Source of the DNA: Hyphomicrobiales bacterium
Lineage (GTDB): Bacteria; Pseudomonadota; Alphaproteobacteria; Rhizobiales; Rhizobiaceae
DNA length: 32,941 nucleotides
NCBI GenBank assembly: GCA_900472485.1
Contig: UCII01000009.1
Coordinates: forward strand, 259,997 to 292,937
Direction: 5' to 3'
In this document: positions 1 through 8,060 of the stretch, in pieces
Layout of the letters: every line of letters starts with the position of its first letter
Position numbering within the stretch: position 1 is the first letter of the stretch
Program-made: the position numbers and the translations under genes
The notes under the pieces: generated by a model
The model's database searches: none
Seen by the model: the letters and a program-made list of their open reading frames with translations, nothing else
What the model was told of the DNA's origin: nothing

Positions 1-97
1 GAGGGCTGGGGTGAGGGGCACTTTCTATTTTATATGCAATGGCCCTTGCCTCCAGGGGTAAGGAAGCAGTTTGATGTCAAAAGATCTCCTCACTCCC

Positions 98-285
98 GTC
101 ATCCTCGGGCTCGACCCGAGGATCCACGCCCAAGCACGTGGGCGTATCTAAATCGACGAGAGTCTGGTTTCACTTTGGGAGGGTATCCCTTTTCGCCAGA
201 GGAGGCAGTGGGGCTCGTGCCTGGATCCTCGGGTCAAGCCCGAGGATGACGAAATGGTCAAGCTCGAGGATGACGAAATGTTGGG
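98..285. repeat. Dispersed palindromic repeats, two inverted copies plus a partial copy
   Basis: Two hairpin cores, ATCCTCGGG/CCCGAGGAT with a 5-base loop, lie at 101-123 and 225-247. The flanks of the second copy, read on the opposite strand, match those of the first (CGTCATCCTCGGGCT..GACCCGAGGATCCA), so the two face each other as a larger inverted pair. A degenerate third piece, CTCGAGGATGACGAAATG at 263-280, tandemly repeats the tail of the second copy (CCCGAGGATGACGAAATG at 239-256). A separate small palindrome, ACGCCCA/TGGGCGT, lies at 126-145. No protein-like reading frame explains the stretch 1-354. Repeats with this core are common between genes in Rhizobiales and other alphaproteobacteria (recalled, not searched). 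Confidence 0.75.
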
Positions 286-354
286 ATGCTCCGGGGCAGG
301 CAACGGACTTGCGGTAGGGGCATAGCCTGCTTCAGGACGAGGGTACTATCCTCA

Positions 355-386
355 CAAACGAAAAACGGCGCGGTTTTCACCGCGCC
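355..386 (-). terminator. Rho-independent terminator of the cold-shock gene
   Basis: The stem GGCGCGGT (367-374) pairs with ACCGCGCC (379-386) around a 4-base loop. On the minus strand it is followed directly by a U-rich tail, GTTTTTCGTTTG, the classic intrinsic terminator layout. It lies about 35 bases past the cold-shock stop codon. Confidence 0.8.
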
Positions 387-419
387 ATCTGAAACCTTGA
401 TCAGGCAGTCACCCGGGGC

Positions 420-632
420 TTAGTTAGCCTGGATGTTGACAGCCTTCGGGCCCTTGCCCATGCGATCCGGCTCGGTGTCGAAGGTGACCTGCTGGCCTTC
501 GCGCAGCGACTGGATGCCGGAAGCCTGAAGAGCGGAGATGTGGACGAAAACGTCCTTCGCGCCGCCGTCAGGAGTGATGAAACCAAAACCCTTGTCCTGG
601 TTGAAGAATTTTACGGTGCCCTTGGTGGCCAT
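420..632 (-). CDS. Cold-shock domain protein (CspA family)
   Basis: This 70-residue, single-domain cold-shock protein should bind single-stranded RNA or DNA and act as a cytoplasmic RNA chaperone. Both nucleic-acid-binding motifs are intact: KGFGFI (RNP1, near residue 15) and VFVHIS (RNP2, near residue 30), with the usual KFF lead-in. The length is normal for the family. The start is placed at MATKGTV (632), because homologues begin there and AAAGGA lies nine bases upstream; an in-frame ATG at 653 would add seven unusual residues. The gene stands before its own terminator (355-386). Rhizobia carry several csp paralogues, so no number is assigned, and cold induction is not shown by the sequence. 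Confidence 0.95.
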   Translation of the reverse strand: MATKGTVKFFNQDKGFGFITPDGGAKDVFVHISALQASGIQSLREGQQVTFDTEPDRMGKGPKAVNIQAN

Positions 633-658
633 GGGGGATAGTCCTTTACCCATCAGTC

Positions 659-829
659 TTAGTTTATCCGGATGAACCCGGACGGCTTTGCTTCCGCAAC
701 ATGCGAAAGCCAGTCGAGAAGTTCACGTACGGGGAAAGAACGTCTGCGCGGGTCAGAAGACCCAACCGCTGCCTGCCGCAAGCGGATCACCAAATCAGTC
801 CAGTCACCGGCATGCAAATGCCCGAGCAT
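659..829 (-). CDS. Possible small protein of 56 residues upstream of csp
   Basis: This minus-strand frame ends 26 bases before the cold-shock start. From the ATG at 829 it encodes a protein-like sequence: an amphipathic stretch ([16 protein letters not shown]), a basic patch (DPRRRSFP) and a second helix-like stretch ([15 protein letters not shown]), with no low-complexity run. G or C fills roughly 60% of third codon positions, weaker than in surrounding genes. No convincing ribosome-binding site precedes 829, and the frame stays open upstream to 916. It could be a short leader gene co-transcribed with csp, or simply the long untranslated leader that csp genes often have. No function is recognised. 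Confidence 0.4.
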   Translation of the reverse strand: MLGHLHAGDWTDLVIRLRQAAVGSSDPRRRSFPVRELLDWLSHVAEAKPSGFIRIN

Positions 830-1116
830 GCATATGGGTGACAGGGTTTTTGAAAAAAGGCAAGGGGCAATATCGGGGCAGGGTGGGAAACGGGTAGGAT
901 AGGGTGGGAATTTCAAGGGGTTGAAGAGGTAAGGAGGAGCAGAGCGTGTTCCTTACCGATTGTTGTGGTTGTCAGCAAAGTAGTTGAGTAACATTTCCAT
1001 CTACGGTAAGAAGGACAACTATTGATTGCTTCGGTGTGCCGTTGATTCAATGAAGTACACTCGGCAACTGCAAAACTCTGAGTATTGTAGTGAGAAAGCA
1101 TATTAGGTAGAAATCG
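830..1116. other. Intergenic transition into AT-rich DNA
   Basis: No gene is recognised here. The stretch must hold the promoter side of the minus-strand csp unit and of the plus-strand ATPase gene at 1117. From about 900 the composition turns AT-rich and stays so through the ATPase. No tRNA end, direct repeat, integrase fragment or insertion-sequence end was seen that would mark an integration site. Confidence 0.5.
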
Positions 1117-3072
1117 ATGCCAACAAATCCCGGATTTCACCCCGATTTTACGATCGCGCAATATCCAAGAGAAGTCCAATTTGCGATCAATAAAATCGCG
1201 CGTAATTTCTATGTTACAAGGTCATTTAAGTCGATTAATATCGGAAATAGCGAGTATTGGGCTATATTAGTCCGGCCGACGGATGAATTCTCTATTTATA
1301 TTAATACGGATAGAGAAGTCGTAATCCTTTTCTCAAAATATAAAACGTTTGAGATACGTACTCTTGAGGCATACGATGAATTCTATAGCCTCCTTGAGTC
1401 GCGAAGAATCGATCGTAGCGTACGGTTTCTAATTAGTGGCGATGAAAAAATTGAGCCGGTTATAAAGCACTATTTGGATCAACATCCCGAGTATCCAATA
1501 ATAATTCCTGCCACCTTTGAACAATTGGAGCAGTTAGCCGGTAACTCCCTTCTTGATGCCGTAAGACGTAATTACCTTTTGCGTGATTTATTTGGGTATC
1601 AAAATCCTCTCAGGGAAGAGACTTTCTTTTTTGGTCGACAGCAAGTGGTAAATTCAGTTCTTGATATGGCAAAATCGGGACAGAATTCCAGCCTGTTTGG
1701 ACTAAGAAAAAGCGGCAAGACATCTGCTATTTATGCAATTCAGAGGAAGGCGAAAGGTTTTTCGTGTAATGTAGCGGTGATAGATTGTCAAAATCCGGCC
1801 GTTCACGCTCGTCGGTACAATGGATTACTAGGTTATGTTATTAGTGAAATTCGAAAATCTTTTGGCGCTAAAAAACCAATCCCGGATTTAGGAAGCGATC
1901 ACGTTACGGTATCTGAAAATTTTTTCCAACATATGAACAATGCGCTATCGGCAGCAAAAAACCAAGTTCTTCTCATTTTTGATGAGATTGAAAATATTTC
2001 ACCTAACACTGCAGCTTCACCTCATTGGCGGGATGAAAATGACGCTGTATATTTTTGGCAAATACTGAGATCTTATTTGCAATCTGAGAGTAATAATAGA
2101 TTATCAATATGCATAATTGGTACGAGTCCACATATTCTGGAAGCAGCAAAAATTAATAATATTGATAATCCTGTATATTTATACGCTCAAAAGAGATTTA
2201 TACCAAGTCTCACATTTGATGAGACGAGAGAAATGATAGAGCGTCTTGGGTATTTTATGGGGTTGGAATTTACTCCTGAGGTTATTGCGAGTCTTCAACG
2301 AGAATTTGGCGGGCATCCTTTTTTTACCCGACAGATATGCAGCAGAATTCATCAGAATGCGTCCGCAGAGCGCCCTGTACGAGTGTCCAATGCTGCGCTT
2401 GAGAAGGCGAAGACCGACTTCTATGGTCAACTAGAGAGCTATCTCAGAGATATTGTCGAGAGTTTAAGAAAAAATTATCCTGAAGAATTTGATATTCTTC
2501 GAGCTGTAACAAACGGCAATAAGGAAGAGTTAAACGAGTACGGTAAAGAGGCGCCGGATCTTATCGATCACTTAATCGGATATGGTTTGGTTGAGCGCAT
2601 AGGTTCTGATTTTGATATTCGTTTTGACGCGATAAAGACCGTGCTTCGACGCATCGTCGCCGCGGAAGAAGGCGAAGATAGGTGGGCCGAGATATCGCGT
2701 CGTCGAAATCATCTGGAACTACATATGAGAATTATATTGTATCACTGGTGCCGGAGTGTCGAGGCAATTAAGTGGTCAGATATAGTTAGTCGCAATCTAA
2801 CCAAAAGGCGATTGGAGCAGCTTCCTTCTTACGAGCCTTCTGTTCTATTTTCCTCCAAGGAAAGCCCACTTTATCTTTCAGATTTACTTATGATGCTTAA
2901 AGATGGAGAGGTTCTTTCATATCTCGGTGACCGCAGAAGTGACGTGCTCAAAGCACTGGACGCAGTAAATCGACTACGAAAAGACGCTCATGCTAAAGTC
3001 ATTACTGATGATGAAATGGATCAAGCGCGGTCTGCGTTTGAGTATTTGGAAGCAGAGTTTTTGCCGCCTTGA
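1117..3072 (+). CDS. STAND/AAA-type ATPase with C-terminal HEPN-like motif; candidate defence protein
   Basis: The 651-residue product is not a recognised named protein. Residues 1-150 form an unassigned alpha/beta region. A P-loop NTPase follows: Walker A GLRKSGKT (195-202), Walker B VLLIFDE (284-290, D289/E290), a sensor-like IIGTS (333-337), and GGHPFFTRQIC (398-408), a motif typical of STAND and ATPase_2 proteins. A winged-helix-like region spans about 455-512. The last 110 residues are helical and hold NRLRKDAH (618-625), which fits the HEPN RNase pattern R-x4-6-H through R619 and H625. Base composition is unlike the neighbours: 2101-2160 has 18 G/C of 60. The gene stands alone. Known STAND-HEPN proteins often sense phage and cut RNA; that role here is inference. 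A non-defence regulatory ATPase remains possible. Confidence 0.8.
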   Translation: MPTNPGFHPDFTIAQYPREVQFAINKIARNFYVTRSFKSINIGNSEYWAILVRPTDEFSIYINTDREVVILFSKYKTFEIRTLEAYDEFYSLLESRRIDRSVRFLISGDEKIEPVIKHYLDQHPEYPIIIPATFEQLEQLAGNSLLDAVRRNYLLRDLFGYQNPLREETFFFGRQQVVNSVLDMAKSGQNSSLFGLRKSGKTSAIYAIQRKAKGFSCNVAVIDCQNPAVHARRYNGLLGYVISEIRKSFGAKKPIPDLGSDHVTVSENFFQHMNNALSAAKNQVLLIFDEIENISPNTAASPHWRDENDAVYFWQILRSYLQSESNNRLSICIIGTSPHILEAAKINNIDNPVYLYAQKRFIPSLTFDETREMIERLGYFMGLEFTPEVIASLQREFGGHPFFTRQICSRIHQNASAERPVRVSNAALEKAKTDFYGQLESYLRDIVESLRKNYPEEFDILRAVTNGNKEELNEYGKEAPDLIDHLIGYGLVERIGSDFDIRFDAIKTVLRRIVAAEEGEDRWAEISRRRNHLELHMRIILYHWCRSVEAIKWSDIVSRNLTKRRLEQLPSYEPSVLFSSKESPLYLSDLLMMLKDGEVLSYLGDRRSDVLKALDAVNRLRKDAHAKVITDDEMDQARSAFEYLEAEFLPP

Positions 3073-3116
3073 GGTAACGAGCGTCGCAGCGAAGATTATT
3101 TGGTGACAAGTATATT

Positions 3117-4175
3117 TCAATCGTTTGCCAGCGTAAACACCGAACAAGGCTCGGCAATCCCGCGCAGCTCATAGTCCCCTAAAGACCCCAGCGGCGTCGT
3201 CGTTTCCGCCGCAAGCGCACCCGAGATCAGCACGTTGTGTCCGAGCGGTTTGCACAGGCCCTCCAGCCTGCTGACGAGGTTGACGGCGGGGCCGATGGCG
3301 GTGAAGTCCAGGCGGTCGGCGGCGCCGATATTGCCCCAGAGCATGTCGCCGAAATGCAGCGCGATGCCGAAGGGGAGCTGCGGCAGGCCCTGGCTTGCGC
3401 GTGTCGCGTCGAGATGCGCCATGCCGGCTCGGATGGCGGTGGCGGCGCGCAAGGCCGCTTCGCAAGCTTCCTTCGGTGTTCCAGTAACCGGGAAGATTGC
3501 CAGCACGCCATCGCCCATGAATTTCAGCACTTCGCCGCCGAAGGCATGCACGGCGCCGGCGACGCGGTCGAACCATGCATCGAGCGCTGCGATCATGACG
3601 GTCGGTTCCGACGCTTCGGAAAGGGCGGTGAAATCCCGGAGATCGGCGCAGAGCAGGGCTGCGCGGATGATCTCGCCGCTATTGCGGCTGAGTGCACCGG
3701 CCTGGACGCGAGCCGCACTTCTGCGGCCAAGATAGGCTTCGAGCAGGGTCGATAGGGTGGCGCGGGCGGCCAATCCCGCCAAGGGGGCTGCGGCAAAGCG
3801 GGCGATCTCGCGCAAGTTTTCGGCTTCGGAGGTGCTGAACGGCCGGGTGCCGGCCCAGGCCAGCACGGAATTGCCGGGCGCAATCCCGATCGTTTCCTCG
3901 CATATCGGGCCGAGATCACCGAGCCAATCGCGGCCGGCCTGTCCGAGCGCCGTGCCGGCGAAGCCGAGAGCTTCGGTCACTGCGCCGGTTTCGGCACGCC
4001 AGAGCCATGTATGTTGCGTGATGATCGGATGCGGTGCAGCAAGCGTCAGAGCACTGCCGGCAAGCGGGAGGCCGGCGGCCGACAGGTGTCCGCCCAGATC
4101 GGCCAGGAAGCGTTCGGGGCTGGGCGAGGTGCCGGCTTCGTCGACCAGCCAGGCAAGGGGGGCGGGCAAATCCAT
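3117..4175 (-). CDS. Class III adenylate/guanylate cyclase
   Basis: The product should convert ATP (less likely GTP) to a cyclic nucleotide. Counted from the start at 4175 (352 residues), the C-terminal cyclase domain covers about 170-345. It has both metal-binding aspartates (D178 in CADLRDFT, D222 in KFMGDG), a lysine at 218, D290 in LDFTAIG, and the transition-state pair N299/R303 in VNLVSRLE, so the active site looks complete. Residues 1-165 form an unassigned, perhaps GAF-like, sensing region with no membrane segment, suggesting a soluble enzyme. The start MDLPAPLAW is preferred over the ATG at 4220, which adds 15 polar residues; neither has a clear ribosome-binding site. The next minus-strand gene upstream starts at 4790, so the cyclase probably has its own promoter. 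Rhizobia carry many such cyclases, and the signal sensed is unknown. Confidence 0.9.
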   Translation of the reverse strand: MDLPAPLAWLVDEAGTSPSPERFLADLGGHLSAAGLPLAGSALTLAAPHPIITQHTWLWRAETGAVTEALGFAGTALGQAGRDWLGDLGPICEETIGIAPGNSVLAWAGTRPFSTSEAENLREIARFAAAPLAGLAARATLSTLLEAYLGRRSAARVQAGALSRNSGEIIRAALLCADLRDFTALSEASEPTVMIAALDAWFDRVAGAVHAFGGEVLKFMGDGVLAIFPVTGTPKEACEAALRAATAIRAGMAHLDATRASQGLPQLPFGIALHFGDMLWGNIGAADRLDFTAIGPAVNLVSRLEGLCKPLGHNVLISGALAAETTTPLGSLGDYELRGIAEPCSVFTLAND

Positions 4176-4334
4176 GCGGCGATCATGCCATGGCGCTTGC
4201 CGCCTGTCATCCGTGCCCATGTGACCACGCCAACGGCATTGGAAAGCAAAATGACACGGGCAACTGCTGTCGCCGGTCGGTGATATTGCGGATATCTGAG
4301 CGCCGAGCCCGATGATGCCGCCCTTAAAACATCA

Positions 4335-4790
4335 TCAGCTCCTGCCATCGTGGCCGCGCATGGGGTCCGGGCCGGGATCGCGTCCGGCGGCCACCGCTGC
4401 CATACGATCAAGATAATGCGCCCAACCCTTTGCATGCGCTTCGCATTGTTCGACGGTCGGCAGGCCGGTATGGGTGAGGCGCACCAGCGTCCCGTCCGGC
4501 TGCTCTATCAGGTCGATCTCCACAAGGCTCGATCCGGGAGGCACTTCCTCGCTGCCTTCCCAGCCGAAGCTATAGGCGAGGCGATGAACCGGCACGACTT
4601 CGCGGAAAGTGCCGCGCGCGGCACGGGCGCCAGTGACATTGACGAGATAGATGCCGCCAGGCTCCGGCTCCGTCCGCGCTTCCGTGCCCATCCAGCGCAG
4701 GATTTTTTCGGGATCGGTCAGCAATGCAAATATGGCTGCAGGCGGTGCCGAGACATGGGTCTCGCGACGGACGATCAAAGGCTCGGACAT
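4335..4790 (-). CDS. SRPBCC / AHSA1-family protein
   Basis: This 151-residue protein has the START-like hydrophobic-pocket fold of the AHSA1 (activator of Hsp90 ATPase homologue) group. Typical features are the opening beta strand IVRRETHVSAPPAAIFALLT, the DPEKILRWMG segment, GGIYLVNV and a C-terminal helix with GWAHYLDRMA. Bacterial members mostly have no assigned ligand. The start at 4790 (MSEPLIV) is chosen because GGGGAG lies a suitable distance upstream and homologues begin there; the frame stays open to 4922. AHSA1 genes often sit beside an ArsR-type repressor, but none is present here. It lies between the cyclase and uvrB on the same strand, separated by gaps over 100 bases, so no operon is claimed. 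Confidence 0.85.
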   Translation of the reverse strand: MSEPLIVRRETHVSAPPAAIFALLTDPEKILRWMGTEARTEPEPGGIYLVNVTGARAARGTFREVVPVHRLAYSFGWEGSEEVPPGSSLVEIDLIEQPDGTLVRLTHTGLPTVEQCEAHAKGWAHYLDRMAAVAAGRDPGPDPMRGHDGRS

Positions 4791-4990
4791 CAGACTTTCT
4801 CCCCAGGTTGTTATCGCTTCCCACCGGCCCGGTATGCGCTCAAGCGCCTTCCGTTTCCCCGTGGGCCTCCTCATATGATGGCATGTAGCGGCTGTGGCCT
4901 CGTCAGCAAGGCATTGCTCCATGCTTGAAGGCCTCAGCCTTCATAAAATCGGCAGCACCGGGCGGCAAATATCCGACAATCGCGGTCGCC

Positions 4991-7777
4991 TTATCGGCCG
5001 GGCCGTCCCGTCTTGCCTTTCGTCCGCCCCTTGCGCTGCTTCTCGTCCACCGGATCCTCATAGGAGCCGACGCCCGGCTTTGCTCGTATGATCGGCTTGT
5101 CCGGCACCTTGCCTGTGACGGGCTTTTCGGTGCGGCCGACAGTCATCTCGTCCAGTGTATTCTTGCGGAAGAGCGGCGTGCCGGCATCGCTGCCCGGTCC
5201 CATTTCGTCGAGGCTCGGCTTGGCAAAATAGGAGCGAGAATCCGGTGCAGGTGGAGCGCGTTTGCCCGCTGCAGAACCGCGGCTTTCGAGGCTCTTTGCT
5301 TCCTCGCGCGCGAGCGGATCGTCCATGGCGGCGAGTTCGACGGCCTTGAGGCGCTTGATCTCGTCGCGCAGCCGTGCCGCCTTTTCGAAATCCAGGTCGG
5401 CTGCGGCGTCGCGCATGGATTTTTCCAGCGCGTTGAGGTGGGCCTGCAGATTGTTGCCGACGAGGTGGCCGCCATCGGCAAAACCCTTGCCGGCAGCGCC
5501 GCCGATATCGGCGCGGACATGGTCCTTCTCGTAGACGCTGTCGAGGATGTCGGAAATCTTCGCCTTGACCGATTCCGGCGTGATGCCGTGTTCCTCGTTG
5601 TAGGCCATCTGCTTTTTGCGGCGGCGGCTGGTCTCGTCCATCGCCCGCTGCATCGAGCCGGTAATGGTATCTGCATAGAGGATGACCTTGCCGTCGACGT
5701 TACGCGCGGCGCGGCCGATCGTCTGGATCAGCGAGGTTTCCGAACGCAGGAATCCTTCCTTGTCGGCATCGAGGATGGCGACGAAGCCGCATTCCGGAAT
5801 GTCGAGGCCCTCGCGCAGCAGGTTGATGCCGACGAGCACGTCGAAAGCGCCGAGACGAAGATCGCGGATGATCTCGATGCGCTCCAGCGTGTCGATGTCG
5901 GAATGCATGTAGCGCACGCGCACACCCTGTTCGTGCAGATATTCCGTCAGGTCCTCGGCCATGCGCTTGGTCAGCACGGTGCAGAGGGTGCGATAACCCT
6001 TTGCGGCCGTCTCGCGGATCTCGCCGAGAACGTCATCGACCTGGGTGCGGGCGGGGCGCACTTCGACCGGCGGGTCGATCAGGCCTGTGGGCCGGATGAC
6101 CTGTTCGGCGAAGACGCCGCCCGATTGTTCCATTTCCCAGCTGCCGGGTGTCGCCGAAACCGCGATCGTGTCCGGGCGCATGGCGTCCCATTCCTCGAAA
6201 CGCAGCGGACGGTTGTCCATGCAGGAGGGCAGGCGGAAGCCGTATTCGGCAAGCGTCGCCTTGCGCCGGAAGTCGCCCCGGTACATGCCGCCGATCTGGC
6301 TGACCGAGACGTGGCTTTCGTCGATGAACAGCAGGGCATTGTCGGGGATATATTCGAAGAGTGTCGGCGGCGGTTCGCCGGGATTGCGGCCGGTCAGGTA
6401 GCGCGAATAGTTCTCGATGCCGGCGCAGGAGCCGGTCGCTTCAAGCATTTCGACGTCGTAACGGGTGCGCTGTTCCAGGCGCTGCGCCTCAAGCAGACGT
6501 CCGGCCTTTTCCAGTTCGGCCAGCCGGATTTTCAGCTCTTCCTTGATCGCCTTGATGGCGCCGTTCAGCGTCGGGCGCGGCGTGACATAGTGCGAATTGG
6601 CGTAGATCTTTACCGATTTCAGGTCGCCGGTCTTCTGGCCGGTCAGGGGATCGAATTCGGTAATGGCGTCGATCTCGTCGCCGAACATGGAGATGCGCCA
6701 GGCAGCATCCTCCAAGTGGGCCGGGAAAATTTCGATCGTGTCGCCGCGAACGCGGAAGGAACCGCGGATGAAGTCCATGTCGCGGCGCTTGTATTGCTGC
6801 GCCACGAGGTCGGCCAGAAGCTGGCGCTGGTCCAACCGATCGCCGACATTCATCTGGAAGGTCATCGCCGTATAGGTCTCGACCGAGCCGATACCGTAGA
6901 TGCAGGAGACCGAGGCGACGATGATGCAGTCGTCTCGCTCCAGCAGCGAACGCGTCGCCGAGTGGCGCATGCGATCGATTTGTTCGTTGATCGAGCTTTC
7001 CTTCTCGATGAAGGTGTCGGAGCGCGGCACATAGGCTTCCGGCTGATAATAGTCGTAGTAGGAGACGAAATACTCGACCGCATTATCCGGGAAGAAGTTC
7101 TTGAACTCGGAATAGAGCTGTGCCGCGAGCGTCTTGTTCGGCGCGAGGATGACGGCGGGGCGCTGTGTCGCCTCGATGACCTTAGCCATCGTAAAGGTCT
7201 TGCCCGAGCCGGTGACGCCGAGCAGCACCTGGCTGCGGTCGCCATTCTCCAATCCTTCGACGAGGTCGCGGATCGCCGTCGGCTGGTCGCCTGCGGGCTG
7301 ATACTCCGAAGCCATGCGGATCTGGATGCCGCCTTCGGATTTCGCTGGCCTGGCAGGCCGGTGCGGCGTCCAAAGCTTGCCGTCCTTGAAGAGCGGATTG
7401 CCGCTCTCGATGAGCTTCGACAGCGCCTCCACGGTCGCCGTCACACCGCTCGTCGCGATCTTGTCGGCATCCTCAAGCGCAATATCGAGGCCGGCCACCG
7501 GATTGAGGCCGGCAGCAGCACGCGTCTTCGGGTCGGTCGAGCCGCCCATGGAGACGCCGCGCGCGGTCTTGCCGGCGGTGATTTCCACCTTCTTGCGGTG
7601 CTTGCCGGCCTTCGAGGCAATCTCGCGCTGGGTTTCGACGCTGGATGCCTCCGCATCGGCTTCGAGTTGCTTCACCCAATCGGCAACGCTGCCGCTGAGC
7701 GGCGTGCCTTCAAACGGTGCCTGCGGCGCCTCTTCGAAACCGGTCGGGGCGGGGGACTTTTTCGGTGATTTGGCCAT
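4991..7777 (-). CDS. uvrB: Excinuclease ABC subunit B
   Basis: UvrB is the damage-verifying helicase-like subunit of nucleotide excision repair; UvrA loads it and it recruits UvrC. In this 928-residue protein the core begins near 158 ([11 protein letters not shown]). Walker A is GVTGSGKT (187-194), the damage-probing beta-hairpin follows at about 240-255 ([16 protein letters not shown]), the DESH box is at 486-489, motif [11 protein letters not shown] is at 685-693, and a UVR domain for UvrC contact spans about 777-813. Typical UvrB has about 670 residues; the surplus is a 155-residue N-terminal extension and a roughly 110-residue basic C-terminal tail. The start MAKSPKKS at 7777 is preferred over the ATG at 7873. 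A LexA-like site lies 46 bases upstream (7823-7837). Confidence 0.97.
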   Translation of the reverse strand: MAKSPKKSPAPTGFEEAPQAPFEGTPLSGSVADWVKQLEADAEASSVETQREIASKAGKHRKKVEITAGKTARGVSMGGSTDPKTRAAAGLNPVAGLDIALEDADKIATSGVTATVEALSKLIESGNPLFKDGKLWTPHRPARPAKSEGGIQIRMASEYQPAGDQPTAIRDLVEGLENGDRSQVLLGVTGSGKTFTMAKVIEATQRPAVILAPNKTLAAQLYSEFKNFFPDNAVEYFVSYYDYYQPEAYVPRSDTFIEKESSINEQIDRMRHSATRSLLERDDCIIVASVSCIYGIGSVETYTAMTFQMNVGDRLDQRQLLADLVAQQYKRRDMDFIRGSFRVRGDTIEIFPAHLEDAAWRISMFGDEIDAITEFDPLTGQKTGDLKSVKIYANSHYVTPRPTLNGAIKAIKEELKIRLAELEKAGRLLEAQRLEQRTRYDVEMLEATGSCAGIENYSRYLTGRNPGEPPPTLFEYIPDNALLFIDESHVSVSQIGGMYRGDFRRKATLAEYGFRLPSCMDNRPLRFEEWDAMRPDTIAVSATPGSWEMEQSGGVFAEQVIRPTGLIDPPVEVRPARTQVDDVLGEIRETAAKGYRTLCTVLTKRMAEDLTEYLHEQGVRVRYMHSDIDTLERIEIIRDLRLGAFDVLVGINLLREGLDIPECGFVAILDADKEGFLRSETSLIQTIGRAARNVDGKVILYADTITGSMQRAMDETSRRRKKQMAYNEEHGITPESVKAKISDILDSVYEKDHVRADIGGAAGKGFADGGHLVGNNLQAHLNALEKSMRDAAADLDFEKAARLRDEIKRLKAVELAAMDDPLAREEAKSLESRGSAAGKRAPPAPDSRSYFAKPSLDEMGPGSDAGTPLFRKNTLDEMTVGRTEKPVTGKVPDKPIIRAKPGVGSYEDPVDEKQRKGRTKGKTGRPGR

Positions 7778-7822
7778 GGCGCGAATATGGCGACAGATCG
7801 CGCAGATGTGAAGGGGTAAAGG

Positions 7823-7837
7823 GTACAAAAGGGAAAC
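7823..7837 (-). promoter_or_regulatory. Degenerate LexA-like box upstream of uvrB
   Basis: Read on the minus strand, the site is GTTTCCCTTTTGTAC: two half-sites GTTT and GTAC spaced by seven bases. The alphaproteobacterial LexA box is GTTC-N7-GTTC, so each half carries one mismatch, while the pyrimidine-rich spacer is as expected. It lies 46 bases upstream of the uvrB start, suitable for promoter overlap. Functional binding is inference. Confidence 0.35.
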
Positions 7838-8060
7838 AAAGTGGCGGATTTTTCCATTCGCCGGAGATGTCAAATATGTTACAACCCAAGGGCGGCCGAT
7901 GCGTTATCGCTGATCCAAAGTCCGCATAGCGCGATCCTCGCAGGCGCCAAGGGAGGAACCAGCCGCAACGTCGACATGCCCGGCTATTGCCGGGTTCCCC
8001 CAGCTTCGACGGCATCCGGTATTGCCCGCCTCGCCGCCGCCATCCGGTCGGAGGATCATG

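Noticed and set aside
4926..4943. Terminator of uvrB (TGAAGGC/GCCTTCA hairpin)
   Set aside because: The stem is clear, but no U-tract follows on the minus strand, so it is not listed as a terminator.
4925..7768. A 947-codon plus-strand open frame
   Set aside because: It lies fully antisense to uvrB, whose motifs are unmistakable. GC-rich codon bias keeps the opposite frame open, and the translation is Arg/Ala/Val/Gly-rich without domains.
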